Shown in pieces: positions 56,536 to 63,986 of a stretch of DNA of 64,000 nt. A program made the translations under genes and the position numbers. The notes beneath the pieces are model-generated. The model did not search any database. It was not told the DNA's origin and worked only from the letters and a program-made list of their open reading frames with translations. This DNA is from Silicimonas algicola (GTDB lineage Bacteria > Pseudomonadota > Alphaproteobacteria > Rhodobacterales > Rhodobacteraceae), in assembly GCF_003148765.1 (NCBI RefSeq), contig NZ_QGGV01000006.1, positions 62,001 to 126,000 of the forward strand, read 5' to 3'. Numbering within the stretch: the first letter of the stretch is position 1; every line of letters begins with the position of its first letter.

Positions 56536-56594
56536 GGGGCTCTGCCCCCGCCGCCTGGGCCGGCTCCCCCGGAGTACTGCGAGGACAGAAGAAG
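56535..56594 (+). repeat. Dispersed intergenic repeat, copy 3 (between DUF1523 gene and parE)
   Basis: Hairpin GGGGGC-TCT-GCCCCC (56535-56549), a GC-rich GCCTGGGCCGGC insert, then CCCCCGGAGTACT and GGACAGAAGAAG. It has the same module order and strand as copy 2. The first base is the last base of the DUF1523 stop codon. Confidence 0.65.
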
Positions 56595-56666
56595 ACGAAG
56601 GGAGCGTGCTTCGCTTCCGGTTGCCCGCACCAGCCGGTGTGGGTTACTGTCCCGCAACCACAAGAT

Positions 56667-58637
56667 ATGAGCAGCAGCATGGCCAATGACCTCCTCTCCG
56701 CCGCCTCGGCCAAGGTCTATGACGCGTCGTCGATTCAGGTTCTCGAGGACATGGAGCACGTCCGTCTGCGCCCCGGCATGTACATCGGAGGCACCGATGA
56801 CCGGGCTCTGCACCACATGGTGGCCGAGATCGTCGACAACGCGATGGACGAAGCCGTGGCGGGGCACGCGACCTGGATCGAGGTCGAGATGCACGAGAAC
56901 GGCCATGTAAGCGTCCGCGACAACGGGCGCGGGATGCCCGTCGACCCTCATCCGTCGAACCTGAAGAAGTCGACCCTGGAGATCATCTTCTGCACGCTCA
57001 ACGCAGGCGGCAAGTTTTCGGGCGACAACTACGAGACCTCGGGCGGCCTGAACGGCGTCGGCTCGTCGGTCGTCAACGCCCTGTCGGACCACCTGCGGGT
57101 CGAGGTCGCGCGCAACAAGGAAGTCCACGCGATGGAGTTCTCGCGCGGGGTGCCGACGGGTGGACTTCAGAAGATCGGAGCGGCGTCGAACCGCCGCGGC
57201 ACGACCGTCACCTTCCATCCCGACCCGCAAATCTTCGGCTCTCTCAAATTGCGCCCCGCCCGCCTCTTCGCGATGGCGCGGTCGAAGGCCTACCTGTTCT
57301 CGGGCGTGACCATCCGCTGGAAGACCGCCATCGCCGATGGCGACACGCCCCTCTCCGCCGAGTTCCACTTTGCGGGCGGGCTTGCGGACTATCTTTCGGA
57401 CTCCCTGTCTGGCGCCACCACCTATGCCGAGGCGCCCTTCTCGGGCACTGTCGACTTCCGCGAGAAGTTCGGCGAACCGGGCAAGGTCGAATGGGCCGTC
57501 AACTGGACCCCGTCCCGCGACGGGTTCATCCAGTCCTACTGCAACACCGTGCCCACGCCCGAGGGCGGCACCCATGAGGCGGGCTTCTGGGCCGCGCTCC
57601 TCAAGGGCATCCGGGCCTATGGCGAGCGCGTCGGCAACCGAAAGGCCGCGCAGATCAACCGCGACGACCTTGCCACCGGGGCGGGCGCGCTGGTGTCGAT
57701 CTTCATCCAGGGACCGCAGTTCGTCGGCCAGACAAAGGACCGGCTGTCGAACGAGAACGCTGCGAAGATGGTCGAGGGCGCGGTGCGCGATCACTTCGAC
57801 CACTGGCTGGCGTCCGACACGAAGTCGGCGGGCTCCATCCTCGACTTCCTGGTCCTGCGCGCCGAAGAGCGTCTGCGCCGCAAGATGGAGAAGGAGACGC
57901 AGCGCAAGACCGCGACCAAGAAGCTGCGGTTGCCGGGCAAGCTGACGGACTGCTCGTCGAAGACGCGGGAAGGGACCGAGATCTTCCTCGTCGAGGGCGA
58001 CAGCGCGGGCGGATCGGCCAAGGCGGCGCGGAACCGCGAGAACCAGGCCTTGCTTCCGCTAAGGGGCAAGATCCTGAACGTCCTCGGCGCGGCGTCGTCG
58101 AAGCTGACCCAGAACCAGGAAATCAACGACCTCTGCGAGGCGCTTGGCGTCCGCATGGGCACCCGCTTCAACGTCGACGACCTGCGCTACGAGAAGGTCA
58201 TCATCATGACCGACGCCGACGTGGACGGGGCGCATATTGCCTCGCTTCTGATGACGTTCTTCTTCAGCCAGATGCGGCCGCTGATCGATCACGGGCACCT
58301 CTTCCTCGCCTGTCCGCCGCTGTACCGGCTGACGCAGGGGGCGAAGCGCCTCTACGTCGCGAACGACGCCGAGAAGGAGCGCGTGCTGGCCGAGGGGCTG
58401 GGCGGCAAGGGCAAGATCGACGTGCAGCGCTTCAAGGGCCTGGGCGAGATGGACGCCAAGGATCTGAAAGAGACGACGATGGACCCGAAATCGCGCACGC
58501 TGATCCGGGTGACCATCGACGAGGACGTGGCGGGCGAGACGGGCGATCTGGTGGAGCGGCTGATGGGGAAGAAGCCCGAGGAGCGGTTCCGGTATATCCA
58601 GGAGAACGCGCGGTTCGTGGAGGAGCTGGATGTATAA
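56667..58637 (+). CDS. parE: DNA topoisomerase IV subunit B
   Basis: This 656-aa type IIA topoisomerase ATPase subunit decatenates chromosomes with ParC. The GHKL ATPase has EIVDNAMDEAVAG, DNGRGMPVD and GLNGVGSSVVNALS. The TOPRIM domain has EIFLVEGDSAGGSA and IIMTDADVDGAHIASL. ParE rather than GyrB is indicated by the shorter length and by RPGMYIGGTDDRALHHMVAE. The start is ATG 56667 or 56679 (MANDLL); neither has a good SD. The stop lies inside the start of the next, foreign gene. Confidence 0.93.
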   Translation: MSSSMANDLLSAASAKVYDASSIQVLEDMEHVRLRPGMYIGGTDDRALHHMVAEIVDNAMDEAVAGHATWIEVEMHENGHVSVRDNGRGMPVDPHPSNLKKSTLEIIFCTLNAGGKFSGDNYETSGGLNGVGSSVVNALSDHLRVEVARNKEVHAMEFSRGVPTGGLQKIGAASNRRGTTVTFHPDPQIFGSLKLRPARLFAMARSKAYLFSGVTIRWKTAIADGDTPLSAEFHFAGGLADYLSDSLSGATTYAEAPFSGTVDFREKFGEPGKVEWAVNWTPSRDGFIQSYCNTVPTPEGGTHEAGFWAALLKGIRAYGERVGNRKAAQINRDDLATGAGALVSIFIQGPQFVGQTKDRLSNENAAKMVEGAVRDHFDHWLASDTKSAGSILDFLVLRAEERLRRKMEKETQRKTATKKLRLPGKLTDCSSKTREGTEIFLVEGDSAGGSAKAARNRENQALLPLRGKILNVLGAASSKLTQNQEINDLCEALGVRMGTRFNVDDLRYEKVIIMTDADVDGAHIASLLMTFFFSQMRPLIDHGHLFLACPPLYRLTQGAKRLYVANDAEKERVLAEGLGGKGKIDVQRFKGLGEMDAKDLKETTMDPKSRTLIRVTIDEDVAGETGDLVERLMGKKPEERFRYIQENARFVEELDV

Positions 58638-59490
58638 CATTCTTGGTTGGATAGCGGCCAACCAAGTCCCATGCATTCTAATAGGCTTTTTGCTGGGTAC
58701 CTTCCTCGCGCTCATCATAGCTTGGAAACTCTCTAGCGTAACTGCTTGGCGCATTGCTGACTTAGCGTGGGTTACTGTTGGTGGCTTTTCCACTTTTTTC
58801 GCTGTTCTAGCATCAATTTTTTTGAGCAATGTTGACGACTTAAGTCGGCAGATTGATGCTGCCAAATCGGAACTCTTTCGCTTGAATAGAAACACAGGAG
58901 TTTTTGTTGAGAGATGGTGTAATTCCCAAAGATTTTCAATCTCTCTTCCTGTAATAACTGAGCATCTCATGCTGGTTTGCAGAGATGCTGAAATATTGAA
59001 AGATGAATCTTCAACTCATACCACGCTAGCTACTTTTATTGATTGGTTTCAGGAGCAAAGGGAGAATAAAAATAGATCAAGTATGCAGGTAGAGAAATTT
59101 GACGGACTTAAGCCGGGTTTGGAATTTCAGGAAATAGACTGGTCCAAAGCAGAGTTTGGGACATCAAAAGCAGCCTATGAAATGATGGATGCACTGGAGC
59201 TGCGAGGCTTATTCGCATTTCAACTCCCTATGAAAGATGTTCTTCAGTCAGCTTCTGTACTAATAGATGCGGGGCTGTATGAAGAGGCAGGTTACGAATA
59301 TGTTTCTATAAGGCAAGACTTTGAAAACTTAAAGCTGAAATTTGCTGAGCTTCAGCTATCTTGGTACGAAAACGAAAAGGGCCGAAAGTTTTTGCTGACT
59401 AGAACCCTTGCTCTATTTTTCCTTGCTATGGTCTTCCCACTTCGAGTTGGAAAATCCTACTTTGAAATATCCCAATTGAGAATCACTTAG
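58630..59490 (+). CDS. AT-rich membrane protein of unknown function, likely acquired
   Basis: The 286-aa protein has predicted topology with two N-terminal membrane helices (about residues 12-34 and 44-66), a long soluble region (about 70-250, with coiled-coil-like SNVDDLSRQIDAAKSELFRLNRN) and a C-terminal helix (about 255-272). I recognise no domain. Two 60-base lines I counted are 38% and 40% G+C, against the mostly 60-70% seen around it. Codon use (AAA, TTT, AGA, TTA) is likewise unlike the neighbours. Its ATG sits inside the last codons of parE, and GGAGGAG of parE serves as its SD. The foreign DNA therefore begins almost exactly at the parE stop. Confidence 0.8.
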   Translation: MYNILGWIAANQVPCILIGFLLGTFLALIIAWKLSSVTAWRIADLAWVTVGGFSTFFAVLASIFLSNVDDLSRQIDAAKSELFRLNRNTGVFVERWCNSQRFSISLPVITEHLMLVCRDAEILKDESSTHTTLATFIDWFQEQRENKNRSSMQVEKFDGLKPGLEFQEIDWSKAEFGTSKAAYEMMDALELRGLFAFQLPMKDVLQSASVLIDAGLYEEAGYEYVSIRQDFENLKLKFAELQLSWYENEKGRKFLLTRTLALFFLAMVFPLRVGKSYFEISQLRIT

Positions 59491-59834
59491 TCAACGTTCC
59501 ACCGCTTGCCGGTGTTGCGGTGCAATATTGCTCTGCTCATCACTCTCACCCGCACTTCGGTGTGAGACACCATGCAACGCTCACTTCCGAGCGGGCGCTG
59601 ACCTCATTCCAACTCTCTCACGCTGCAACAATCGCGAGTGCGACGCGCGCCTTCCCATCCAAGCGCGCTTCTATTGCCCAAATGGGATCGATGGCTTAGA
59701 TCCACACCCACACAGGCCACCCAGCCTGCCGTCCAAGGATCATCGCCCTGACATCTTCTCAGGCAACCCTGATCTTCTGATGCCAAGACCTGCCCTGGGC
59801 ATCCCGCCCGGGCGGCACGTTCAGGAGAGACCCC
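59491..59834. other. Non-coding stretch after the AT-rich gene
   Basis: These 344 bases contain no convincing gene. A hairpin, TCTCACCCG-CACTT-CGGTGTGAGA (59544-59567, one bulged base, no U tract), could end transcription of the AT-rich gene. I searched for a duplicate of the parE 3' end, a tRNA and terminal inverted repeats and found none. The right part (from about 59770) must hold the promoter of the 43-aa gene. Confidence 0.5.
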
Positions 59835-59966
59835 ATGTCCAAAGACAAGAACCGCGGCAACAAGGAAACCAAGAAGCCGAAGAAGGAGAAGCCGAAGGTC
59901 TCGGCGACCGCCAACTTCAGCTCGGGCAAGACCGAACCGATCATCGGCGGAAAAAAGATCAAGTAG
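59835..59966 (+). CDS. 43-aa lysine-rich small protein
   Basis: The frame reads MSKDKNRGNKETKKPKKEKP and continues to GGKKIK, with AGGAGAG 6 bases before the ATG. Thirteen of the first 21 residues are Lys, Arg, Glu or Asp, giving a strongly basic disordered N-terminus, followed by SATANFSSGKTEPIIGGKKIK-type conserved tail residues. I recall short proteins of this kind in many proteobacteria, function unknown. It is cytoplasmic and may bind nucleic acid. It is convergent with csbD. Confidence 0.75.
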   Translation: MSKDKNRGNKETKKPKKEKPKVSATANFSSGKTEPIIGGKKIK

Positions 59967-60029
59967 ACTGACAGGGCGCAGGACCGACGGCGGCCTGCGC
60001 CTGTGCCACCTCGGCCTTCCGAATGCATG

Positions 60030-60055
60030 AAAAAGGCCGGGCACAAGGCCCGGCC
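60030..60055 (-). terminator. Intrinsic terminator of the csbD-like gene
   Basis: Stem GGCCGGGC/GCCCGGCC (60035-60042 and 60048-60055) is a perfect 8 bp with a 5-base loop, followed on the minus strand by TTTTT. It lies 24 bases past the csbD stop and may also stop transcripts from the 43-aa gene. Confidence 0.9.
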
Positions 60056-60078
60056 AGTTCTGAGGCAGTTGGAAAAGG

Positions 60079-60279
60079 TCAGTTCAGGTCGCGCTGCCAG
60101 GTGTCGACTTCGCGCTCGGCTTCGTCGCGCGCCTTGCCGTACTTCGACTGGACGAGGCCGATCAGCTGCTCGCGCTCGCCGCGGGCCTCGGTGATCTCGT
60201 CGTTGGTCAATTCACCCCAGTTCTCTTTGACCTTGCCGGTGAATTGCTTCCAGTTACCTTCGATCTGGTCCCAGTTCAT
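60079..60279 (-). CDS. CsbD family stress protein
   Basis: The 66-aa protein is MNWDQIEGNWKQFTGKVKENWGELTNDE in short blocks, the CsbD signature (W-x-x-x-G-x-W-x-x-x-K-G-x-x-x-x-x-W-G-x-L-T-x-D). CsbD-like proteins are small, helical and strongly induced by general stress. AAGGAGA is the SD. An EcfG-type promoter (GGAAC-N16-CGTTG) lies upstream. Confidence 0.92.
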   Translation of the reverse strand: MNWDQIEGNWKQFTGKVKENWGELTNDEITEARGEREQLIGLVQSKYGKARDEAEREVDTWQRDLN

Positions 60280-60311
60280 GGTTGTCTCCTTCCAAATCCG
60301 TATCGGGGAAA

Positions 60312-60337
60312 CAACGTTGAAGCGCTGCGAATGTTCC
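60312..60337 (-). promoter_or_regulatory. EcfG-like (general stress sigma) promoter of csbD
   Basis: On the minus strand GGAAC (60337-60333), 16 bases, then CGTTG (60316-60312). This fits the alphaproteobacterial general-stress consensus GGAAC-N16/17-CGTT. Transcription would begin near 60305, about 26 bases before the gene. Confidence 0.55.
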
Positions 60338-60367
60338 TCTTTCGCCAGCGGACGCGGCGCGATTCCG

Positions 60368-60757
60368 CTACTCCTGAACGGTCGCAAGCCAGCCCGCCAC
60401 ATCGGCGATCGGTTGTGCCGTAATGATCGGCTGTCCGGTCTCGGTGGCGATGGCACCGTCGGGAAAAGCATAGAGACGTCCGAAGGTTGGCATCTCTCCG
60501 CCATGCGACAGCATCGGGTCGCGACCGTCGATCTGACGGACGACGCGGAAGACCGGGAAGGTCCCGCCGTTGTCGCGTGACAGGCGCGTCAGATCGGCGG
60601 GCGGTTGGATCAGAAGGTCGGCCAGCGCGCCGTCGCCACGGGCTTCGGCGCCGTGGCATCCGGCGCAGTGCGTGAAGTAGACCTCTCGCCCGGCGACGAG
60701 ATCGGGCTCGGCCCAGGCGGGCAGGGCGGCGACGGCGAGGAAAAGGGCGAAACGCAT
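60368..60757 (-). CDS. Periplasmic cytochrome c, class I (paralogue 2)
   Basis: The 129-aa protein has a signal peptide MRFALFLAVAALPAWA and a single-heme cytochrome c domain with CAGCHG near residue 32. The distal Met is probably in HGGEMPTFG. DLLIQPPADLTRLSRDNGG aligns with the neighbouring protein, showing a recent tandem duplication. Its ATG overlaps the stop of the upstream paralogue by one base (TGATG). The role is unknown; electron transfer is likely. Confidence 0.87.
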   Translation of the reverse strand: MRFALFLAVAALPAWAEPDLVAGREVYFTHCAGCHGAEARGDGALADLLIQPPADLTRLSRDNGGTFPVFRVVRQIDGRDPMLSHGGEMPTFGRLYAFPDGAIATETGQPIITAQPIADVAGWLATVQE

Positions 60758-61149
60758 CACAAGCCCTCCTGCACCGTCTGAAGCCAGGCCGCGATCATCG
60801 CGATGGCTTCCGGGGCGACGATCTCGCTTCCGTCGGGGGCCATTATCGCTTCGGAGGGGCCCTGGAGCAGGAGACCGAAAAGCGGCATCGGCCCGCCGTG
60901 CGCGGCCACGTCCATGGTGCCGTCGATGCGCCGCACGACGCGGTCGAGAGGGAACTCGCCGCCATTCCGAGCCGAAAGCTGCGTCAGGTCGGCGGGCTGG
61001 ACAGTCAAGAGATCGGCCATCGGCCCGTTTCCCTTCGCCTCGACGCCGTGACAGGTCGCGCAATAGTCGGCGAAGTGGTCGGCACCCTCTTCGACGTCAG
61101 CGGCGAAGACGGGGGTGGCAAGAAGCAGAATGGTCAGGATCATGCGCAT
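60757..61149 (-). CDS. Periplasmic cytochrome c, class I (paralogue 1)
   Basis: The 130-aa protein has AAGGAGGTGA as SD, close to a perfect match to the 16S rRNA end. Signal peptide MRMILTILLLATPVFA, heme motif CATCHG near residue 30, and a probable Met ligand in HGGPMPLFG. ADLLTVQPADLTQLSARNGGE is shared with the downstream paralogue. It is translationally coupled to it. Confidence 0.88.
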   Translation of the reverse strand: MRMILTILLLATPVFAADVEEGADHFADYCATCHGVEAKGNGPMADLLTVQPADLTQLSARNGGEFPLDRVVRRIDGTMDVAAHGGPMPLFGLLLQGPSEAIMAPDGSEIVAPEAIAMIAAWLQTVQEGL

Positions 61150-61233
61150 GGGTCACCTCCTTGGTCGGGCAAGCCTCGCGCGGGAGGAGACGATCCGCCT
61201 TGATCCAGAACAAGAGCGGTGCCACCAAGGCGC

Positions 61234-61677
61234 ATGTCGCCGAACGCAGCCTATGCCTCTGTCATGTTCCTCGCCGGGATCGGAATTCCCCTTCTCGCGG
61301 CGCTGAACGCGGCGCTCGGCGCACGGATCGGCAGCCCGGCGGTGGCGGCGCTGTGCCTCTTCCTCGTGGCCTTCTCGGTGACGGCTGCGGTCGTGATGCT
61401 GACAGGGCCGGGGGCCGTCAGGCATCTGGCGAGCCAACCCCGACACCTGTTCCTTGCGGGTGTGCTCGTCGCCTTCTACATCCTGTCGATCACCTACATC
61501 GCGCCTCACTTCGGCGTCGGCAACGCGGTGTTCTTCGTGCTTCTGGGACAGCTCGCCGCCGCGGCCGCCATCGATCACTTCGGTCTCTTCGGCGCCCGCG
61601 TCTCGCCGCTCGGCTTCACGCGTGCGGCCGGGATCGCTCTGATGGCGGCAGGCGTCGCGCTGACGCAGAAGGCCTAG
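61234..61677 (+). CDS. DMT-like small membrane protein (YdcZ/DUF606 type)
   Basis: The 147-aa protein has five hydrophobic segments and little else. FLAGIGIPLLAALNAALGARIGSP at the start and GVLVAFYILSITYIAPHFGVGNAVFFVLLGQL resemble the YdcZ family of small multidrug/drug-metabolite-like transporters. The substrate is unknown. The start may be ATG 61234 or GTG 61219. Its TAG overlaps the lolD stop (CTAG). Confidence 0.8.
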   Translation: MSPNAAYASVMFLAGIGIPLLAALNAALGARIGSPAVAALCLFLVAFSVTAAVVMLTGPGAVRHLASQPRHLFLAGVLVAFYILSITYIAPHFGVGNAVFFVLLGQLAAAAAIDHFGLFGARVSPLGFTRAAGIALMAAGVALTQKA

Positions 61678-62348
61678 ACCAGCCGCCCGCCCTCCAGCCG
61701 AACGGTGCGATCCATGCGCGCCGCCAAGGTGGGATTGTGTGTCGCGATCAGCGCAGCGAGGCCGGTGTCCCGCACGACGTCCATCAGCGCCGCGAAAACG
61801 GTGTCCGACGTCGCGGGGTCGAGGTTGCCGGTCGGCTCGTCGGCGAGAAGGACGCGGGGACGGTTGGCCAGTGCCCGGCAGAAGGCGACGCGCTGCTGCT
61901 CTCCGCCCGACAGGGCGGCGGGCCGGTTGTCGGCGCGGCCCTCGACGCCGACGCGGGCCATCAGGGACAGCGCGTGCTCCCGCGCCTCGCGGTCCGGTAC
62001 GCCGTTCGCGAGTTGCGGCAGGACGATGTTCTCGACCGCCGAGAACTCGGGCAGGAGGTGGTGGAACTGGTAGACGAAGCCTACTTCCTCGCGCCGGGCT
62101 GCGGTGCGGCGGGCGTCGGAAAGGCGTGTCATCTCGGTTCCGCCGATCAGGACGCGGCCTGTATCGGCGCTGTCGAGGAGGCCCGCAATATGCAGGAGCG
62201 TCGACTTGCCCGCGCCCGAGGGTGCGACAAGAGCCACGACCTCGCCCGGCTTCAACGACAGTGATGCGCCGTCGAGGACCGTCAGGGCGTTCGGCTTGCC
62301 GGGGTTGTAGGTCTTGCCGATCCCGTCCAGCGTCAGCGCATCATTCAT
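61674..62348 (-). CDS. lolD: Lipoprotein-releasing ABC transporter ATP-binding protein LolD
   Basis: This 224-aa ABC ATPase has Walker A VAPSGAGKSTLLHIAG, signature LSGGEQQRVAFCRAL and Walker B VLLADEPTGNLD. FHHLLPEFSAVENIVLP is typical of LolD. With the permease encoded upstream it moves outer-membrane lipoproteins from the inner membrane to LolA. The start overlaps the permease 3' end by 8 bases. Confidence 0.92.
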   Translation of the reverse strand: MNDALTLDGIGKTYNPGKPNALTVLDGASLSLKPGEVVALVAPSGAGKSTLLHIAGLLDSADTGRVLIGGTEMTRLSDARRTAARREEVGFVYQFHHLLPEFSAVENIVLPQLANGVPDREAREHALSLMARVGVEGRADNRPAALSGGEQQRVAFCRALANRPRVLLADEPTGNLDPATSDTVFAALMDVVRDTGLAALIATHNPTLAARMDRTVRLEGGRLV

Positions 62349-63624
62349 AGCGCAGCGCCTCAACCGGGTTCATGCGCGCCGCGCGCCGGGCGGGGAACAG
62401 CGTGATGCCCCAGGACAGGATCAGCGACAGCGACACGGCGGACAGAACGTCGTTCAGCTCCAGCTTCGCAGGCAGGCGGTAGATGCCGCGCACCGACGCC
62501 TCCCACACGCCGCCACCGGCAGCGCCGTTCACGAGCGCGAGGATCTGGTCAAAGTAGATCGCGAAGAGGCAGCCGATGATGACGCCGAAGAGAGTCCCAA
62601 TCGTGCCGACCAGCGCGCCGGTCAGGAAGAAGACGCGCATGATCGCGCCCTGGGTCAGGCCCATGGTCCGGAGTATGCCGATGTCGCGGCCCTTGTTCTT
62701 CACCAGCATCACGAGGCCCGAGATGATGTTCATCGACGCGATCAGGACGAGAACGGACATCAGGACGAACATCACCGTGTCCTCGACCTCCAAAGCGCGG
62801 AGGAACCCACCTGCGCTGTCCTTCCACGTCCAGGTATAGGCGCCTTCGCCCCCGGCGACGGCGAGGCGGGGCGCGATCTGGTCGACCTGCTCGGGGTCGG
62901 TGACGTTGACTTCAAGCTCGTCGGCCACGCCCTCGCGGTTGAAGTAGGTCTGCGCCTCGGCAAAGGGCAGGTAGGCGCGGGTGCGGTCGATGTCGTAGCG
63001 GCCCGAGTTGAAGATGTAGGTGACGAAGTACTCGTTGATCCGCGGGCTCATGCCGAAAGGGTTGCGGACCCCGTTCGGGTTGATGACGCGGATGACGTCG
63101 CCCACGCCGACGCCAAGCGACCTTGCCGCCTCACGCCCGATGGCGATGCCATTCGGAAAGTCCTCGAGGCTGCCCTGCGCCGTCTCGGGATCCGCGATCC
63201 TCTCGATCCGGGCCAAGTCCTCGGGCGCAATGCCAAAGACCTCGAGCCCTGTGTTCTGCTCCTGGTGGACTGCCATGACCTGGCCCTTCACCAGCGGCGC
63301 AACGCGGGTCACGCCCTCGACCCCTCGCAGGCGCTCGGCCCATTCGGCGTAGTCCGGGATGGTCCGCGTCACGCCCCCCGTTTCGGTCTCGCGGGCCTGG
63401 CTGTAGACGGTGACGTGGGCGTTGGCGCCGAGGATGGTCGACACGAACTCGTCCCGAAACCCGGCCCGTACGGCGAGGGTGATGATCAGGGCGGCGACCG
63501 CGAGGGTGATGCCGACAAGGCTGATCCAGGTCATGACGCTGACGCCGCCCTCGGCCCGCTTGGCGCGGAGATAGCGCCAGGCGATCAGGAATTCGTAACG
63601 CGAGAAGGGGGCTGGCGTGGCCAT
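62341..63624 (-). CDS. lolC: Lipoprotein-releasing ABC transporter permease LolC/LolE
   Basis: This 427-aa protein has an N-terminal SRYEFLIAWRYLRAKRAEGGVSVMTWIS, the LolC/E hallmark, and one helix. A periplasmic MacB-type domain follows (about residues 60-270), then three C-terminal helices with KGRDIGILRTMGLTQGAIMRVFF and FPARRAARMNPVEALRYE. Alphaproteobacteria often have one LolC/E gene serving as a homodimer (LolF-like). It is co-transcribed with lolD. Confidence 0.92.
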   Translation of the reverse strand: MATPAPFSRYEFLIAWRYLRAKRAEGGVSVMTWISLVGITLAVAALIITLAVRAGFRDEFVSTILGANAHVTVYSQARETETGGVTRTIPDYAEWAERLRGVEGVTRVAPLVKGQVMAVHQEQNTGLEVFGIAPEDLARIERIADPETAQGSLEDFPNGIAIGREAARSLGVGVGDVIRVINPNGVRNPFGMSPRINEYFVTYIFNSGRYDIDRTRAYLPFAEAQTYFNREGVADELEVNVTDPEQVDQIAPRLAVAGGEGAYTWTWKDSAGGFLRALEVEDTVMFVLMSVLVLIASMNIISGLVMLVKNKGRDIGILRTMGLTQGAIMRVFFLTGALVGTIGTLFGVIIGCLFAIYFDQILALVNGAAGGGVWEASVRGIYRLPAKLELNDVLSAVSLSLILSWGITLFPARRAARMNPVEALRYE

Positions 63625-63698
63625 GTCTGCTCCGGTTTTGCGTCTGAATGGCGTCCGGCGTGACCCGCGTCAACCGCCATGGCCTGCGAGCTGGCGGT

Positions 63699-63986
63699 TC
63701 AGGATTGCAGCAAATGCGGCCTGATGTCCTGGCCGGCGGCGGCGTAAATGTCCAGAAGCCGGTCGAAGGTGATGCCGGTTTCCTGCAACTCGGCCAGTTC
63801 GTGCGCGCCGTCATGTACCTCAAGGACGGGCCGCTGCCCGTTGGCGCCGGGAACGAGATTGCAGGGCAGGGGCTCGTCGATCTCGAAGCCGGGAAGCTGG
63901 TTCGTCAGCCAGGCGAAGCATCCGTCGAAGGGCTCGTCGGGATTGTAGAAGTTGCGGACATAGATGTCGTAGCTGTCCTGGCTCAC
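63699..63986 (-). CDS. Unknown protein, C-terminal part or short gene at window edge
   Basis: The visible frame starts with GTG 63986 (VSQDSYDIYVRNFYNPDEP) and has 95 codons, but it stays open upstream to the window edge (...PWGS). It could therefore be the C-terminal part of a longer protein. It contains a single Cys pair in different regions (DGCFAWL, LPCNLVP), no signal peptide and no membrane helix. I recognise no family. lolC starts 75 bases further on the same strand. Confidence 0.55.
   Translation of the reverse strand: MSQDSYDIYVRNFYNPDEPFDGCFAWLTNQLPGFEIDEPLPCNLVPGANGQRPVLEVHDGAHELAELQETGITFDRLLDIYAAAGQDIRPHLLQS

Noticed and set aside
58630-59490. Calling the AT-rich gene a defence gene or toxin
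   Set aside because: Topology and composition fit many functions; there is no effector domain, partner gene or island context to support it.
59491-59834. Attachment-site repeats, integrase or tRNA near the AT-rich gene
   Set aside because: No copy of the parE 3' end, no inverted repeats of useful length and no tRNA-like sequence are seen, so an integrative element cannot be claimed.
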